DNA from: Mariniflexile litorale
GTDB lineage: Bacteria; Bacteroidota; Bacteroidia; Flavobacteriales; Flavobacteriaceae
NCBI RefSeq assembly: GCF_031128465.2
Contig: NZ_CP155618.1
Location: forward strand, 2,594,501 to 2,658,500
Direction of reading: 5' to 3'
Length of the DNA: 64,000 bases
Shown piece after piece: positions 46,463 through 56,392 of the stretch. The stretch's first letter is position 1; each line of letters opens with the position of its first letter. Made by a program: the position numbers and the translations under genes. The notes beneath the pieces were generated by a model. That model had not been told where the DNA came from, ran no database searches, and saw nothing but the letters and a program-made list of their open reading frames with translations.

Positions 46463-48520
46463 TTATGATGATGGTCTAGATTTTGGTAATTGTACATAAA
46501 ATGTGCTACCAACATTTATAGTGCTTTCTACCCAAATTTTACCATTGTTTAGTTCAACCAATTCTTTACAGATTGATAAGCCCAAACCAGTACCTTTTTC
46601 GTTATTAGTACCTACGGTTGTAAATGAACTATTTTTAAATAGTTTTTCTATATTTTGTTTAGAAATACCAATTCCAGTATCAGCAATACTAATAATACAA
46701 CTACCATTACTTATATGATTTGAAATGGTAATGGTATCTCCGCTTTTACAGAATTTTAAAGCGTTAGCAAGTAGGTTTTGAACGACTATTTCAAACATGC
46801 TTTTATCGGCATAGGCAAAATCACGTAAAGAATGGTCAATTAATTCAATGCCTTTATTTTCGATACGTTGTTCAATCAATCTAATCTTATCTTCAAAAAC
46901 TTCTTGTATATCAAATAAGGTTGGTTTTGGTTCTAAAGATTGCATTTGAGATTTAGACCAGTTAAGTAAGTTGAATAAAAGCAATGAAGCATTATTCGCA
47001 TTTTCGCTTAATTCAGGAATTAAATTATCAAACTCTTCTCTAGATAATGAACCGTCTTTTAATAAATCAATAAACCCGTTTATTGAAGAGAGTGAATCTT
47101 TTAAATCGTGAGAAACAATTGAAAATAGTTTGTCTTTTACATTATTAACGTTTTCTAGGTGTTTTGTTTGCTCTGAAAAAGCTTCATTTTGCAATTCAAT
47201 TTTAAGGTTTTTTTCTTCTAATTCTTGAGTATATTTTATATTGCTACTTCGTTTTAAATAAATTAAGATTAAAAAGGTTGAAACAATAGCGAGGGCGGCT
47301 AAAAGACCGTAAAAAATTAACTGAAACTTATTAAATTCTTCTTTAGATTCATAAAAACTGCCATTAATAGTTTTTGTAGGACTATTATTTGCTAAATCTT
47401 TTTCAAAATTAGGATTATAATCTAATTGAACAGAATCTGAATCCTTTATATTATTAGTGTTATTAAGACTTCTTTTCAAATTGTAATACTCTCGTTGCCA
47501 AATAAATGCGCTATTAAATTTGTTTTTGGTAGAATCCAAAACCATCATCAACTTGTAATATTTAAGAAGTTCTGATTTGTTATTATTGTTTTTAGCAATT
47601 ACACCTGCTTCATAAAGTTGTTGCTCAGCTAGAACTAACCGGTTGGTTTTTAAATTTAATTCTCCAAGGCTGTTCAAAGTAAATAAAATACCATCTTGAT
47701 TATTAGATTTTCTATTAATATCTAAACCCTGAATTAGGTATTGGGTAGCTTTCTCATAATCGTTAAATTTTAAATATTCGGCACCTAGTTTTGGATAAAT
47801 AATGCCCTGTAACGAATCGATGTTAGTATTTTTGCTATTTAAAACTTTTTGGTAATATTCAATGGCTTTTCGATTCTCATTTTTATTTGAGTATAATTCG
47901 GCCAATTGTTTGTAAGATTGTATGAGTTCTCTATTGATATTTAATTGTATTTGGATTTCAACCGCTTTTAAGTTAAACTCAATGGCCCTATCAACGGCAT
48001 TTATACCCTGGTACGCTTTAGCTAAATTGCTATAAGCTAAACTAAGGTCTTTTTTAATATTTTGTTTTTCTAGTTCTTGAATAGCTGCTAACGAAAATTG
48101 CAAACCTTTAGAGTAATTACCTCGTTTAATTTCTATTAAACCTATACTATTATTAACTTTTGCTACCCAAAGTGTATTCTTTAAATGTTTAAATAATGCT
48201 TTAGATTTTTCATACCCGCTTATCGCATTTATATAATCGCCCTTTTGTGCGTATATAAGAGATTTATAGTAGGTTGTTTCGGCAATACCTTTTGTGTAAT
48301 TTAAATTATTTGAAAGTTTTTCACTTTCAATAACATATTTCAAAGCTCTGTCATAATCGTTAATTTCATAAAGCGATTTAATAAGCTTTAAAGAGGTTTT
48401 GACTTTTAAAGAATCTTGAGTTTCGAAAGCTAGTTGTATGGAAAGACTATCTAACTCTTTGGTTTGAGAGAAACCCAAGAATACAGATAAAAGAATAATC
48501 GAAATAATTATTTTCCTCAT
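46463..48520 (-). CDS. sensor histidine kinase with periplasmic TPR domain
   Basis: A 685-residue membrane kinase. Order: signal peptide (1-18, ending GFSQ); about nine tetratricopeptide-type repeats (roughly 20-350), predicted periplasmic; a transmembrane helix near 402-423 (LIFYGLLAALAIVSTFLILIYL region); a short coiled coil; a HisKA domain with the phospho-acceptor His471 in FSIVSHDLKDS; and a HATPase domain with NALKFC, DTGIGI and GTGLGLSI. No response regulator is adjacent. The TPR domain probably senses a protein or peptide partner; the signal is unknown. TATATTTA lies 2 bases before its ATG. Confidence 0.92.
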   Translation of the reverse strand: MRKIIISIILLSVFLGFSQTKELDSLSIQLAFETQDSLKVKTSLKLIKSLYEINDYDRALKYVIESEKLSNNLNYTKGIAETTYYKSLIYAQKGDYINAISGYEKSKALFKHLKNTLWVAKVNNSIGLIEIKRGNYSKGLQFSLAAIQELEKQNIKKDLSLAYSNLAKAYQGINAVDRAIEFNLKAVEIQIQLNINRELIQSYKQLAELYSNKNENRKAIEYYQKVLNSKNTNIDSLQGIIYPKLGAEYLKFNDYEKATQYLIQGLDINRKSNNQDGILFTLNSLGELNLKTNRLVLAEQQLYEAGVIAKNNNNKSELLKYYKLMMVLDSTKNKFNSAFIWQREYYNLKRSLNNTNNIKDSDSVQLDYNPNFEKDLANNSPTKTINGSFYESKEEFNKFQLIFYGLLAALAIVSTFLILIYLKRSSNIKYTQELEEKNLKIELQNEAFSEQTKHLENVNNVKDKLFSIVSHDLKDSLSSINGFIDLLKDGSLSREEFDNLIPELSENANNASLLLFNLLNWSKSQMQSLEPKPTLFDIQEVFEDKIRLIEQRIENKGIELIDHSLRDFAYADKSMFEIVVQNLLANALKFCKSGDTITISNHISNGSCIISIADTGIGISKQNIEKLFKNSSFTTVGTNNEKGTGLGLSICKELVELNNGKIWVESTINVGSTFYVQLPKSRPSS

Positions 48521-48982
48521 ACTAAATATATTACAACGGTAATAAAACCATAATTAAGCATGTCTTATTTGAGGGAAATAAGTATTACCTATTTGTTGTA
48601 ATCTTTTTGTTGGTTAAAAAAAATCCATAAGCGGATATTAATAGCTTTACAAGACAAAAGTTAGAAAAAGCATCATTAAAATCTAATTTTTGCGTTTTTC
48701 TACCAATAAATTAGATAAAAGGATAATGCTAAAATGACAAAAATCCGATGAATAGATTAACGGCAAAAATCATAGAAAAGGAACACTTTTATTTGTAAAA
48801 CACACACATGTTTTTAATAGGTTTTTTTTTTAATGCTTTGTAAATAAGTGTTTTTACTTAATATAAAAAAAGTATGTTAAATAAGTATTATAACGTATTT
48901 ATCTCTGTTTTTATTAAATCAAATTTAATAAAAATCCTTTAATAAAAGTTTTATCTTTGTTTTCTTAAAATAAGCACTATTA
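48521..48982. other. 462-bp AT-rich region between divergent kinase and argS
   Basis: The region must hold both promoters. On the plus strand TATCTTTG at 48952-48959 is a full -7 box for argS; on the minus strand TATATTTA at 48523-48530 may serve the kinase. The remaining ~400 bp are AT-rich, with stops in all frames and no convincing hairpin, repeat or RNA gene. Confidence 0.5.
48952..48959 (+). promoter_or_regulatory. -7 box TATCTTTG of argS
   Basis: An exact TAnnTTTG match 23 bases before the argS ATG. The -33 region has no TTG at the expected spacing. Confidence 0.45.
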
Positions 48983-50761
48983 ATGAGCCTTCAAGAGACT
49001 TTATCAAACCAAGTAAAACAAGCCGTTTTGGCATCTTTTAATATCCAACTAGAATCGGTAGAATTTCAAGCTACAAGAAAAGAATTTGCTGGTGATGTGA
49101 CTATAGTTATATTCCCAATGTTACGTTTTATTAAAGGAGACCCTGTTCAAATAGGTGAAACCATTGGTAATTATTTAGTAGATACTATTGAAGTAGTAAA
49201 AGCATATAATGTTGTAAAAGGCTTTTTAAATATTGAAATAAATGACACCTACTATTTAAACTTTTTTAATAGTATAAAAGATGATGAAAATTATGGGTTT
49301 GTAGATCCAGCATTGGATGATAAAGCTGTTATGGTAGAATATTCATCGCCAAACACTAACAAACCTTTGCACTTAGGGCATATTCGAAACAACCTTTTAG
49401 GTTATAGCGTTGCCGAAATTTTAAAAGCTTCTGGTAAAAAAGTTTACAAAACGCAAATTATAAACGACCGAGGTATACATATTTGTAAAAGTATGTTGGC
49501 TTGGAAACGCTTTGGTAGTGGAGAAACACCAGAAAGTACTGGTTTAAAAGGTGATAAATTGGTTGGTAATTATTATGTGAAATTCGACCAAGAGTACAAA
49601 AAACAAATTGACGCACTAATAGCTTTAGGCCATACAGAAGATGAGGCCAAAAAAAATGCACCACTTTTATTGGAAGCTCAAACCATACTTCAAAAATGGG
49701 AAGCAGGTGATGAAGAAGTTGTTTCACTTTGGAAAAAGATGAATGGTTGGGTGTATGAAGGTTTTTCTGAAACCTATAAAAATTTAGGAGTCGATTTTGA
49801 TAGTTTATATTACGAAAGCAACACGTATTTGCTAGGAAAGGAATTGGTTGTTGAAGGGCTAAAATCAGGAGTATTTATTAAAGAAGCAGACGGTTCTGTT
49901 TGGTGCGATTTAACCGAAGACGGACTAGATAAAAAAATAGTACAACGTTCGGATGGTACGGCGGTTTATATGACGCAAGATATTGGTACAGCCATACAAC
50001 GTATCAAAGACTTTCCAGATGTTGATGGTATGGTTTATACCGTTGGTAACGAGCAAGATTATCATTTTCAAGTACTCTTTTTAATTTTGAAAAAACTAGG
50101 ATTTGAATGGGCTAAAAATTTATATCATTTAAGTTATGGTATGGTTGATTTACCTAGCGGAAAAATGAAGAGTAGAGAAGGAACTGTGGTTGATGCCGAT
50201 GACTTAATTGATGAAATGGCATCAACAGCGGGAGAAATTTCAGAAGAATTAGGGAAATTGGATGGTTATACTGAAGAAGAGAAACAAGCACTTTATAAAA
50301 CGATTGGTTTAGGAGCTTTGAAATATTACATTTTAAAAGTAGACCCTAAAAAGCGTATTTTATTCGACCCTAAAGAATCAATAGATTTTCAAGGTAACAC
50401 AGGACCTTTTATTCAATATACGTATGCGCGAATTCAAGCTATTTTAAGAAAAGCAGATATGGATTTGTCTGTTAGTATAGATATTATACCACTTCATACA
50501 AAAGAAAAGGAATTAATAAAGCAATTAGAGTTATTTCCAGAGGTTATTCAAAATGCAGCATCACAACATAGCCCAGCATTAATAGCAAATTATACTTACG
50601 ATTTGGTAAAAGAATTTAATTCATTCTATCAAAATGTATCCATCTTAGGCGCAAATAATGAAAATGAAAAAATATTCAGAGTACAACTTTCTGAAAAAGT
50701 GGCATCAACAATTAAAAAGGCATTTCGTATTTTAGGTATACAAGTACCCGAACGGATGTAA
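48983..50761 (+). CDS. argS: arginyl-tRNA synthetase
   Basis: ArgRS, 592 residues, a class I synthetase charging tRNA-Arg. An N-terminal Add-1-like domain precedes the Rossmann core with the HIGH motif in SSPNTNKPLHLGHIRNNLLG (here HLGH). The KMSK-like loop is GKMKSREG, a usual variation in this family. The C-terminal anticodon-binding domain ends in IKKAFRILGIQVPERM. It is complete, a single-gene unit, and converges on the acyl-CoA-binding-protein gene. The C-terminal Met instead of an extended tail is normal. Confidence 0.97.
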   Translation: MSLQETLSNQVKQAVLASFNIQLESVEFQATRKEFAGDVTIVIFPMLRFIKGDPVQIGETIGNYLVDTIEVVKAYNVVKGFLNIEINDTYYLNFFNSIKDDENYGFVDPALDDKAVMVEYSSPNTNKPLHLGHIRNNLLGYSVAEILKASGKKVYKTQIINDRGIHICKSMLAWKRFGSGETPESTGLKGDKLVGNYYVKFDQEYKKQIDALIALGHTEDEAKKNAPLLLEAQTILQKWEAGDEEVVSLWKKMNGWVYEGFSETYKNLGVDFDSLYYESNTYLLGKELVVEGLKSGVFIKEADGSVWCDLTEDGLDKKIVQRSDGTAVYMTQDIGTAIQRIKDFPDVDGMVYTVGNEQDYHFQVLFLILKKLGFEWAKNLYHLSYGMVDLPSGKMKSREGTVVDADDLIDEMASTAGEISEELGKLDGYTEEEKQALYKTIGLGALKYYILKVDPKKRILFDPKESIDFQGNTGPFIQYTYARIQAILRKADMDLSVSIDIIPLHTKEKELIKQLELFPEVIQNAASQHSPALIANYTYDLVKEFNSFYQNVSILGANNENEKIFRVQLSEKVASTIKKAFRILGIQVPERM

Positions 50762-50784
50762 TATTATTAGAGAAAATAAATTTA

Positions 50785-51051
50785 TTATTTCCCGTATAAA
50801 AAGTATTTGTTAACTAAATCAATATACAAACGTTTTGCTTCGTTTGAAGAGATGTCTTTTGTTTGAAATAAAGCATTCGTTTTAAAAGCATTTATAATGG
50901 CCTTTTTGCTGCTTGGCCTACTGTAATTGTTCGTAGCTTTTTTGTAGTATGCGTAGAGACTTAAAAGTACATCGGCAGGAAAAGGTTCCGTAAAGGCATT
51001 TACGCATTCTACCGCATCTTGAAATTCTATTTCTAATTCTTCATCAGTCAT
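50785..51051 (-). CDS. acyl-CoA-binding protein
   Basis: An 88-residue acyl-CoA-binding protein from the ATG at 51051 (MTDEELEIEFQDAVECV). Longer frames beginning up to 51081 would overlap psd more deeply and lack family similarity. The four-helix ACBP pattern is seen in LSLYAYYKKAT and SSKKAIINAFKT. The usual Trp after the Lys-rich helix (K-W-x-A-W) is replaced here by AIINAFKT, so ligand contacts may differ. Its start overlaps the psd stop by 8 bp, indicating translational coupling to phospholipid synthesis. Confidence 0.8.
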   Translation of the reverse strand: MTDEELEIEFQDAVECVNAFTEPFPADVLLSLYAYYKKATNNYSRPSSKKAIINAFKTNALFQTKDISSNEAKRLYIDLVNKYFLYGK

Positions 51052-51700
51052 TGGCATCTGCAATAATACTTTCACCTCCACGAACTTTTTGGTTAAGCTG
51101 CACTTTTATTTTTGTGTCTAATGGTAAAAATAAATCAACTCGTGAACCAAATTTTATAAAACCAGACTCTTCACCTTGGACAGCTTTATCGTTTATTTTA
51201 GCATAGTTTACAATACGTTTAGCTAAGGCTCCGGCTATTTGACGGTAAAGTACTTTACCGTAGGTTTCGTTTTCAACAACAACTGTAGTACGTTCGTTTT
51301 CTTCACTTGCTTTAGGATGCCATGCTACTAAATATTTGCCTGGGTGATACTTACTAAATATAACATTGCCACTAATAGGATAACGTGTAATATGAACATT
51401 TATGGGAGACATGAAAACACTTACCTGTAAACGTTTGTCATTAAAATATTCTTTTTCAAATACTTCTTCAATAACAACTATTTTGCCATCAACTGGAGAA
51501 ACAATATGGTTATTATTTAAAATAGTACGACGTTTTGGGTTTCTAAAAAATTGAAGAATGAGTATTAAAAATGCTAATAATAAAATTAAAACGATAGTTC
51601 TTAACCATCCAATTGGAATAAAATTATCGGCTAGCATAGAACACCCAACAACAAATACAAATGTTAGAAATATGATTTTATGACCTTCTTTATGAAACAT
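51044..51700 (-). CDS. psd: phosphatidylserine decarboxylase (short form)
   Basis: A 218-residue phosphatidylserine decarboxylase proenzyme of the short, archaeal-type group, making phosphatidylethanolamine. Two N-terminal membrane helices (about 8-24 and 30-48) are followed by VSPVDGKIVVIEEV and the SPINVHITRYPISG block. The autocatalytic cleavage site giving the pyruvoyl group is in FIKFGSRVDLFLP (Gly-Ser). The gene overlaps cdsA by 11 bp upstream and the acyl-CoA-binding protein by 8 bp downstream, so the three form one translational unit. Confidence 0.93.
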   Translation of the reverse strand: MFHKEGHKIIFLTFVFVVGCSMLADNFIPIGWLRTIVLILLLAFLILILQFFRNPKRRTILNNNHIVSPVDGKIVVIEEVFEKEYFNDKRLQVSVFMSPINVHITRYPISGNVIFSKYHPGKYLVAWHPKASEENERTTVVVENETYGKVLYRQIAGALAKRIVNYAKINDKAVQGEESGFIKFGSRVDLFLPLDTKIKVQLNQKVRGGESIIADAND

Positions 51701-52511
51701 AGTGTAAAATTCTTAAAAATAAATATATAAAAGGTGCAGCAAAAATAATGCTATCTAATCGATCTAACAAGCCTCCATGACCAGGCATAATAGTGCCACT
51801 GTCTTTTACGTTTGCTTGTCTTTTAAACTTAGATTCTATTAGGTCGCCCAAAGTGCCAAATACAGATATTACAATACTTAAAATAAGCCAACTTGTAAAG
51901 TCTAATGTTTGTGTAAAGGTAGCAATAAAATAGCTTGCTATGCACGAAAAAAACAAACCACCTAGAAAACCTTCTACTGTTTTTTTAGGTGAAATTTTTT
52001 CAAAAAGTTTTTGTTTGCCAAAGTTTTTACCTACCAAATAAGCGAAAGAATCGTTAACCCATACTAGAATAAATGCTCCCAATAGAATGTTAGGGTTATA
52101 ATTTTCATAATAATTGGCTATTAAAATTAAAAAAATAAAGGAACTAGATATATAAAAGGTGGTTAATATAAATCGTTTAGAACTAAATAGAGGTGTCGTT
52201 TTTACTGAAAACAAATCTTTAATTAAAAACAATTCAATAAATATGGTTAATACCAGAAGTATTTGAATGAATTCGTCTATACCCTTATACGTGGTAAAAA
52301 ATAGCTGGAAATAAATAAAAAAGGCATACAGAATGCCAAATATGAAATAAGGAATAATGCTTTTTAATAGAATAAGCTTTTTGAATTCGGCAAGACAAAT
52401 AATGCCAAACACAAAAAACAAGGCCATTAATAATTGTTGGTACTTTAAACACAAAATTAAAAGCACGACATAGAGTAGGCCAGAACACGATCGAACAATA
52501 ATTTCTTTCAT
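51690..52511 (-). CDS. cdsA: phosphatidate cytidylyltransferase
   Basis: CdsA, 273 residues, producing CDP-diacylglycerol from phosphatidic acid and CTP at the inner membrane. Seven to eight hydrophobic segments are visible. The family signature near the C-terminus is present: SVFGTLGDLIESKFKRQANVKDSG followed by PGHGGLLDRLDS, with the metal-binding Asp residues. It precedes psd, the second enzyme downstream of CDP-diacylglycerol in phosphatidylethanolamine synthesis (pssA is not here). Confidence 0.95.
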   Translation of the reverse strand: MKEIIVRSCSGLLYVVLLILCLKYQQLLMALFFVFGIICLAEFKKLILLKSIIPYFIFGILYAFFIYFQLFFTTYKGIDEFIQILLVLTIFIELFLIKDLFSVKTTPLFSSKRFILTTFYISSSFIFLILIANYYENYNPNILLGAFILVWVNDSFAYLVGKNFGKQKLFEKISPKKTVEGFLGGLFFSCIASYFIATFTQTLDFTSWLILSIVISVFGTLGDLIESKFKRQANVKDSGTIMPGHGGLLDRLDSIIFAAPFIYLFLRILHYVS

Positions 52512-52512
52512 C

Positions 52513-53121
52513 TTATAAGTCTTCTAAAAGAAGTAGGTATAAGTTTTTAGCACTACTACCATAGCTTAAAAAATCTTTTTCATCGTTAGATTTAAAATGT
52601 TTTATGGTTGTAATGTTTGTTGGAATTTTTTGTTTGTTTTTAGACTTAATACCTCTTAAACCCTCTCCAATATTTTCAACAATTTGACTTGTCCTAGCAA
52701 AAACAACAAAGTTTGTTGGTAATTCTGGTAATCTTTTTTCAAAAATTTGTTTTGAAGAAATAAGTAACGACCCGTCGTTTGCTATTAAATTTTCGCAAGT
52801 GGTTAAGAAAATAGAGGAATCGCTAATTTTAGTGGTCGTATTTAAATTGGAATTTTTAAATTTTTCTTTTATTTTTTCGTCTAATACAAGTGTTTTGGTG
52901 TCGTTCCAATTATTTTCCTCAATAATACTTTGTAAATTTTGAAATATTTCATTTAGATTTTCGCAATATAAAAACTTTCCGCCGTTGCCTTTAAAGTTTA
53001 TGGTAAACTTTTCGTCAATTGGGAGTTTTATTTCAGGCATATATTTGCCTCTTTCACTGGACTTTACTTCTTCTTCTGAATGATCTGGTTTCAGTCCGAA
53101 AATTTTTCTAAAAAGGCTCAT
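52513..53121 (-). CDS. LUD-domain protein (LutC-like)
   Basis: A 202-residue protein of the LUD (LutB/LutC) domain family, with the core pattern SIFLTTCENLIANDGSLLIS, FVVFARTSQIVENIGEGLRGI and a C-terminal SSAKNLYLLLLEDL. LutC-type proteins take part in lactate oxidation with LutA and LutB in other bacteria, but neither is nearby. This single-domain copy between ftsH and cdsA is a conserved flavobacterial arrangement, as far as I recall, and its function is unknown. It starts 47 bp beyond the ftsH-side terminator. Confidence 0.8.
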   Translation of the reverse strand: MSLFRKIFGLKPDHSEEEVKSSERGKYMPEIKLPIDEKFTINFKGNGGKFLYCENLNEIFQNLQSIIEENNWNDTKTLVLDEKIKEKFKNSNLNTTTKISDSSIFLTTCENLIANDGSLLISSKQIFEKRLPELPTNFVVFARTSQIVENIGEGLRGIKSKNKQKIPTNITTIKHFKSNDEKDFLSYGSSAKNLYLLLLEDL

Positions 53122-53167
53122 TTAGTTAAGCTGCTATTAATATAATTCTTTTGAGGTTCTCAAATAT

Positions 53168-53208
53168 AAAAAATCTTAAATTAAACACGTGTCTAATTTA
53201 AGATTTTT
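53168..53208. terminator. hairpin terminator between ftsH and the LUD gene
   Basis: A long stem (53168-53183 with 53194-53208) with A-runs and T-runs on both flanks could terminate in either direction. It ends the rsfS-ftsH transcript 43 bp after the ftsH stop, but the LUD-cdsA-psd genes follow in the same direction only ~50 bp later, so it may be partly read through. Confidence 0.8.
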
Positions 53209-53250
53209 ACTGCTTATCTAAGTAATATAGCTAAAAACTTGTTTTTTGTA

Positions 53251-55185
53251 TTATTTTTCAACGTCTTCTTTTTCAAAAGCTCGTTTTCCAAATATTTTCT
53301 CTAAGTTGTCTTTAAAAATAACCTCTTTTTCAAGAAGAACTTCAGCAAGTTCAGTAAGTTTATCTCTATTATTTTCAAGTAATTCAATAGCTCTTTGATA
53401 TTGTTTTTCAATAATATCAGAAATCTCCTTATCAATTAATTCGGCTGTTTGTTCGCTATACGGTTTTGTAAAACCATATTCATTTTGCCCAGATGAGTCG
53501 TAGTAAGTTAAGTTACCAATTTTTTCGCTTAGTCCGTAAATGGTAACCATAGCTCTTGCCTGCTTGGTTACTTTCTCTAAATCACTTAATGCTCCTGTAG
53601 ATATTTTATTGAAAATAACTTTTTCTGCAGCGCGACCACCTAAAGCAGCGCACATTTCATCCAGCATTTGTTCTGGGTGAACAATTAAGCGTTCTTCTGG
53701 TAAATACCACGCAGCACCTAATGAACGACCACGCGGAACAATAGTTACTTTAACCAAAGGAGCAGCATGCTCTAACATCCAACTTACAACAGCATGTCCA
53801 GCTTCATGAAATGCCACAGCTCTTTTTTCACTTGGTGTAATAATTTTATTTTTCTTTTCTAAACCACCAATAATTCTATCTACGGCGTCTAAAAAATCTT
53901 GTTTGTCAACTGATTTTTTACCATTTCTAGCAGCTATTAAAGCAGCTTCATTACAAACATTTGCTATATCTGCACCAGAGAACCCTGGAGTTTGTTTAGA
54001 TAAGAAATCTAGGTCTAAATTATCATCTTTTTTAAGTGGTCTTAAATGCACTTCAAAAATTTCTTTACGCTCGCGAACATCTGGTAAATCGACATAAATT
54101 TGTCTGTCAAAACGACCAGCACGCATTAAAGCAGTATCTAAAATATCGGCTCTATTGGTTGCTGCAAGTACAATAACATTGGTATTTGTACCAAAACCAT
54201 CCATTTCTGTTAGTAATTGATTTAATGTGTTTTCACGTTCATCATTACTCCCAGACATGGCGTTTTTGCCTCTAGCTCGTCCAATAGCATCAATTTCATC
54301 AATAAATATGATTGAAGGTGATTTTTCTTTAGCTTGTTTAAATAAATCTCGAACACGAGAAGCACCAACACCTACAAACATCTCAACAAAATCGGAACCA
54401 GATAAAGAAAAGAAAGGCACTTTAGCTTCACCAGCAACGGCTCTAGCTAATAAGGTTTTTCCTGTTCCAGGAGGGCCTACAAGTAGTGCTCCTTTTGGTA
54501 TTTTACCCCCTAAAGAGGTATACTTTTCTGGAAATTTAAGAAAATCAACTATTTCTTGAACTTCTTCTTTGGCACCTTCTAAACCAGCAACATCCTTAAA
54601 AGTTGTTTTAACTTCTGTATTTTGATCGAAAAGTTTAGCTTTAGATTTTCCTATATTGAAAATTTGTCCACCAGCACCTCCACCAGCACCACCCGACATA
54701 CGTCGCATAATGAAAATCCACACACCAATAAGTAAAATAAAAGGCAGAATACTCATTAAAAGATTGCCCCAATTATCAGTTTCGGTATCAAATTTTATAA
54801 TAGGCTTGCTAGGTAAGTCTTTAGCAACTTCATTTAATTGGTTTTCAAAATTTTGAAGATCACCAAATTCAAACCTATAGTTTGGTAATTTAGTTGCCGA
54901 TGGTAAAAAAGACGTAGGCTTCGATTTTTTATGCATCTCCTTAGCCTCTGCTTCGGAAGTTAAATAAACTTTAGCTACACGTGTGTTTTTTATAATATCA
55001 ACTTGAGCAATATCTCCAGCTTCTAAAAATTTAAAAAATTCAGAAGGTGTTGTCGCACTTCCATCTTGGTATGAGTTGTTGCTAAATAATTGAAACCCTA
55101 AAAAAAGGGCTATTAAAATACCATAAATCCAGTATGGACTGAATTTGGGTTTGTTCTCTTTTATATTTTTTTTATCGTTTGCCAT
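53251..55185 (-). CDS. ftsH: ATP-dependent zinc metalloprotease FtsH
   Basis: FtsH, 644 residues, a membrane-anchored AAA+ protease degrading membrane and short-lived cytosolic proteins. Two transmembrane helices (about 18-35 and 142-161) enclose a periplasmic domain. The AAA module has Walker A GPPGTGKT (237-244), Walker [13 protein letters not shown] (292-303) and the SRH region with MRAGRFDRQ. The zinc protease motif is HEAGH (460-464). Complete. It lies 9 bp downstream of rsfS and is probably co-transcribed with it. Confidence 0.98.
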   Translation of the reverse strand: MANDKKNIKENKPKFSPYWIYGILIALFLGFQLFSNNSYQDGSATTPSEFFKFLEAGDIAQVDIIKNTRVAKVYLTSEAEAKEMHKKSKPTSFLPSATKLPNYRFEFGDLQNFENQLNEVAKDLPSKPIIKFDTETDNWGNLLMSILPFILLIGVWIFIMRRMSGGAGGGAGGQIFNIGKSKAKLFDQNTEVKTTFKDVAGLEGAKEEVQEIVDFLKFPEKYTSLGGKIPKGALLVGPPGTGKTLLARAVAGEAKVPFFSLSGSDFVEMFVGVGASRVRDLFKQAKEKSPSIIFIDEIDAIGRARGKNAMSGSNDERENTLNQLLTEMDGFGTNTNVIVLAATNRADILDTALMRAGRFDRQIYVDLPDVRERKEIFEVHLRPLKKDDNLDLDFLSKQTPGFSGADIANVCNEAALIAARNGKKSVDKQDFLDAVDRIIGGLEKKNKIITPSEKRAVAFHEAGHAVVSWMLEHAAPLVKVTIVPRGRSLGAAWYLPEERLIVHPEQMLDEMCAALGGRAAEKVIFNKISTGALSDLEKVTKQARAMVTIYGLSEKIGNLTYYDSSGQNEYGFTKPYSEQTAELIDKEISDIIEKQYQRAIELLENNRDKLTELAEVLLEKEVIFKDNLEKIFGKRAFEKEDVEK

Positions 55186-55194
55186 CCTTATTTT

Positions 55195-55566
55195 TTAGTA
55201 ACTAGTTTGTATAACTGTTGTTTTTGCATCACCCCAAAGACTTTCAATGTCGTAATACTGTCTTATTTGTTTTTGAAACACATGTACCACCACATTCACA
55301 TAATCCATAAGTACCCATTCGGCATTATCCATACCTTCAATGTGCCAAGGATGATCTTTAAGTTCTTTACTTACTTTTTTCTGAACAGAATTAACTATAG
55401 CGTTAACTTGCGTATTAGAAGTTCCTTCGCAAATTATAAAATAATCGCAAACAGTATTTTCGATTTCTCTTAAATCAAGAATATTTATTTCTTTTCCTTT
55501 AACGTCTTCAATGCCACTAACTATAACTGATATTAATTGGTCTGCACTTATATTTTCTTTCGCCAT
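55195..55566 (-). CDS. rsfS: ribosomal silencing factor RsfS
   Basis: RsfS (Iojap/YbeB family), 123 residues. It binds L14 and blocks subunit joining under nutrient limitation. The conserved block is DYFIICEGTSNTQVNAIVNSV, followed by PWHIEGMDNAEWVLMDYVNVVVHVF, the L14-binding face. It precedes ftsH by 9 bp, a placement seen in other Bacteroidota. Divergent from birA across a 94-bp gap. Confidence 0.95.
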   Translation of the reverse strand: MAKENISADQLISVIVSGIEDVKGKEINILDLREIENTVCDYFIICEGTSNTQVNAIVNSVQKKVSKELKDHPWHIEGMDNAEWVLMDYVNVVVHVFQKQIRQYYDIESLWGDAKTTVIQTSY

Positions 55567-55586
55567 TAAAATTTTTTAAATTTTTG

Positions 55587-55594
55587 CAAAGTTA
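55587..55594 (-). promoter_or_regulatory. -7 box TAACTTTG of rsfS-ftsH
   Basis: On the minus strand TAACTTTG is an exact TAnnTTTG match 20 bases before the rsfS ATG. No TTG is seen at the -33 spacing. Confidence 0.4.
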
Positions 55595-55660
55595 TTATTT
55601 TTTTAGTTCTTTATGGTTTAAAATTATCATAAGATTTCTGACACTAATAATAACTATTTG

Positions 55661-56392
55661 ATGCATATAATCAAACTTAATGCCACCGATTCCACAAATA
55701 GTTATTTAAAAAGACTTTTTGTAAATGAAGACGTTCCCGATTACACCGCCGTGGTTACTAAGTTGCAAACAGACGGAAGAGGGCAAATGGGCACTGTTTG
55801 GGATGCTGAGGCGTCTAAAAACCTTACATTCAGTGTGTATAAGGATATTTCAGGGTATGATTTAGAGAATCCGTTTTATATAAGTATGGTAACTTCTTTG
55901 GCTTTAATAAAGACCTTAAGATTTTTTTCTATTACTAAATTAAGTGTAAAATGGCCTAACGACATTTTGGCAGAAAACAAGAAAATTTGTGGTATTTTAA
56001 TAGAAAACGTGGTTAAACAAAATAAATTTACGAGTTCTATTATTGGGATAGGGTTAAATTTGAATCAAGTTGAATTTAATAATTTGCCTAAAGCATCTTC
56101 CTTAAAAATGATTACTGGACGTATTTTTGATCTAGACGAAGTTGCTAATGTTATTATTAACAATTTAAAGTATTATTTTAATATTTTAAAGAAAGGACAA
56201 ACGGATGTTTTGAAAACAAAATATGAATCATTTCTTTTTAGAAAAAATAAACCTTCAACATTTAAAAGTGACGAAGGTTTAGTGTTTTCTGGTTTTATAA
56301 AAGGGGTTTCCAACTCTGGAAATCTTCAAATATTGCTTGAAGATGAGATTGTAAAAGAATTTGATTTAAAAACGATTACTCTTTTGTATTAA
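55661..56392 (+). CDS. birA: biotin--[acetyl-CoA-carboxylase] ligase
   Basis: BirA, 243 residues from the ATG at 55661; a TTG codon just before it is not needed. It attaches biotin to the carrier protein of acetyl-CoA carboxylase. The biotin/AMP site is seen in DGRGQMGTVWDAEASKNLTFSV, with KWPNDI and GILIEN following, and a C-terminal SH3-like domain. There is no N-terminal helix-turn-helix, so it is the monofunctional type and does not repress biotin genes. Convergent with the SRPBCC gene; their stop codons overlap. Confidence 0.94.
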   Translation: MHIIKLNATDSTNSYLKRLFVNEDVPDYTAVVTKLQTDGRGQMGTVWDAEASKNLTFSVYKDISGYDLENPFYISMVTSLALIKTLRFFSITKLSVKWPNDILAENKKICGILIENVVKQNKFTSSIIGIGLNLNQVEFNNLPKASSLKMITGRIFDLDEVANVIINNLKYYFNILKKGQTDVLKTKYESFLFRKNKPSTFKSDEGLVFSGFIKGVSNSGNLQILLEDEIVKEFDLKTITLLY

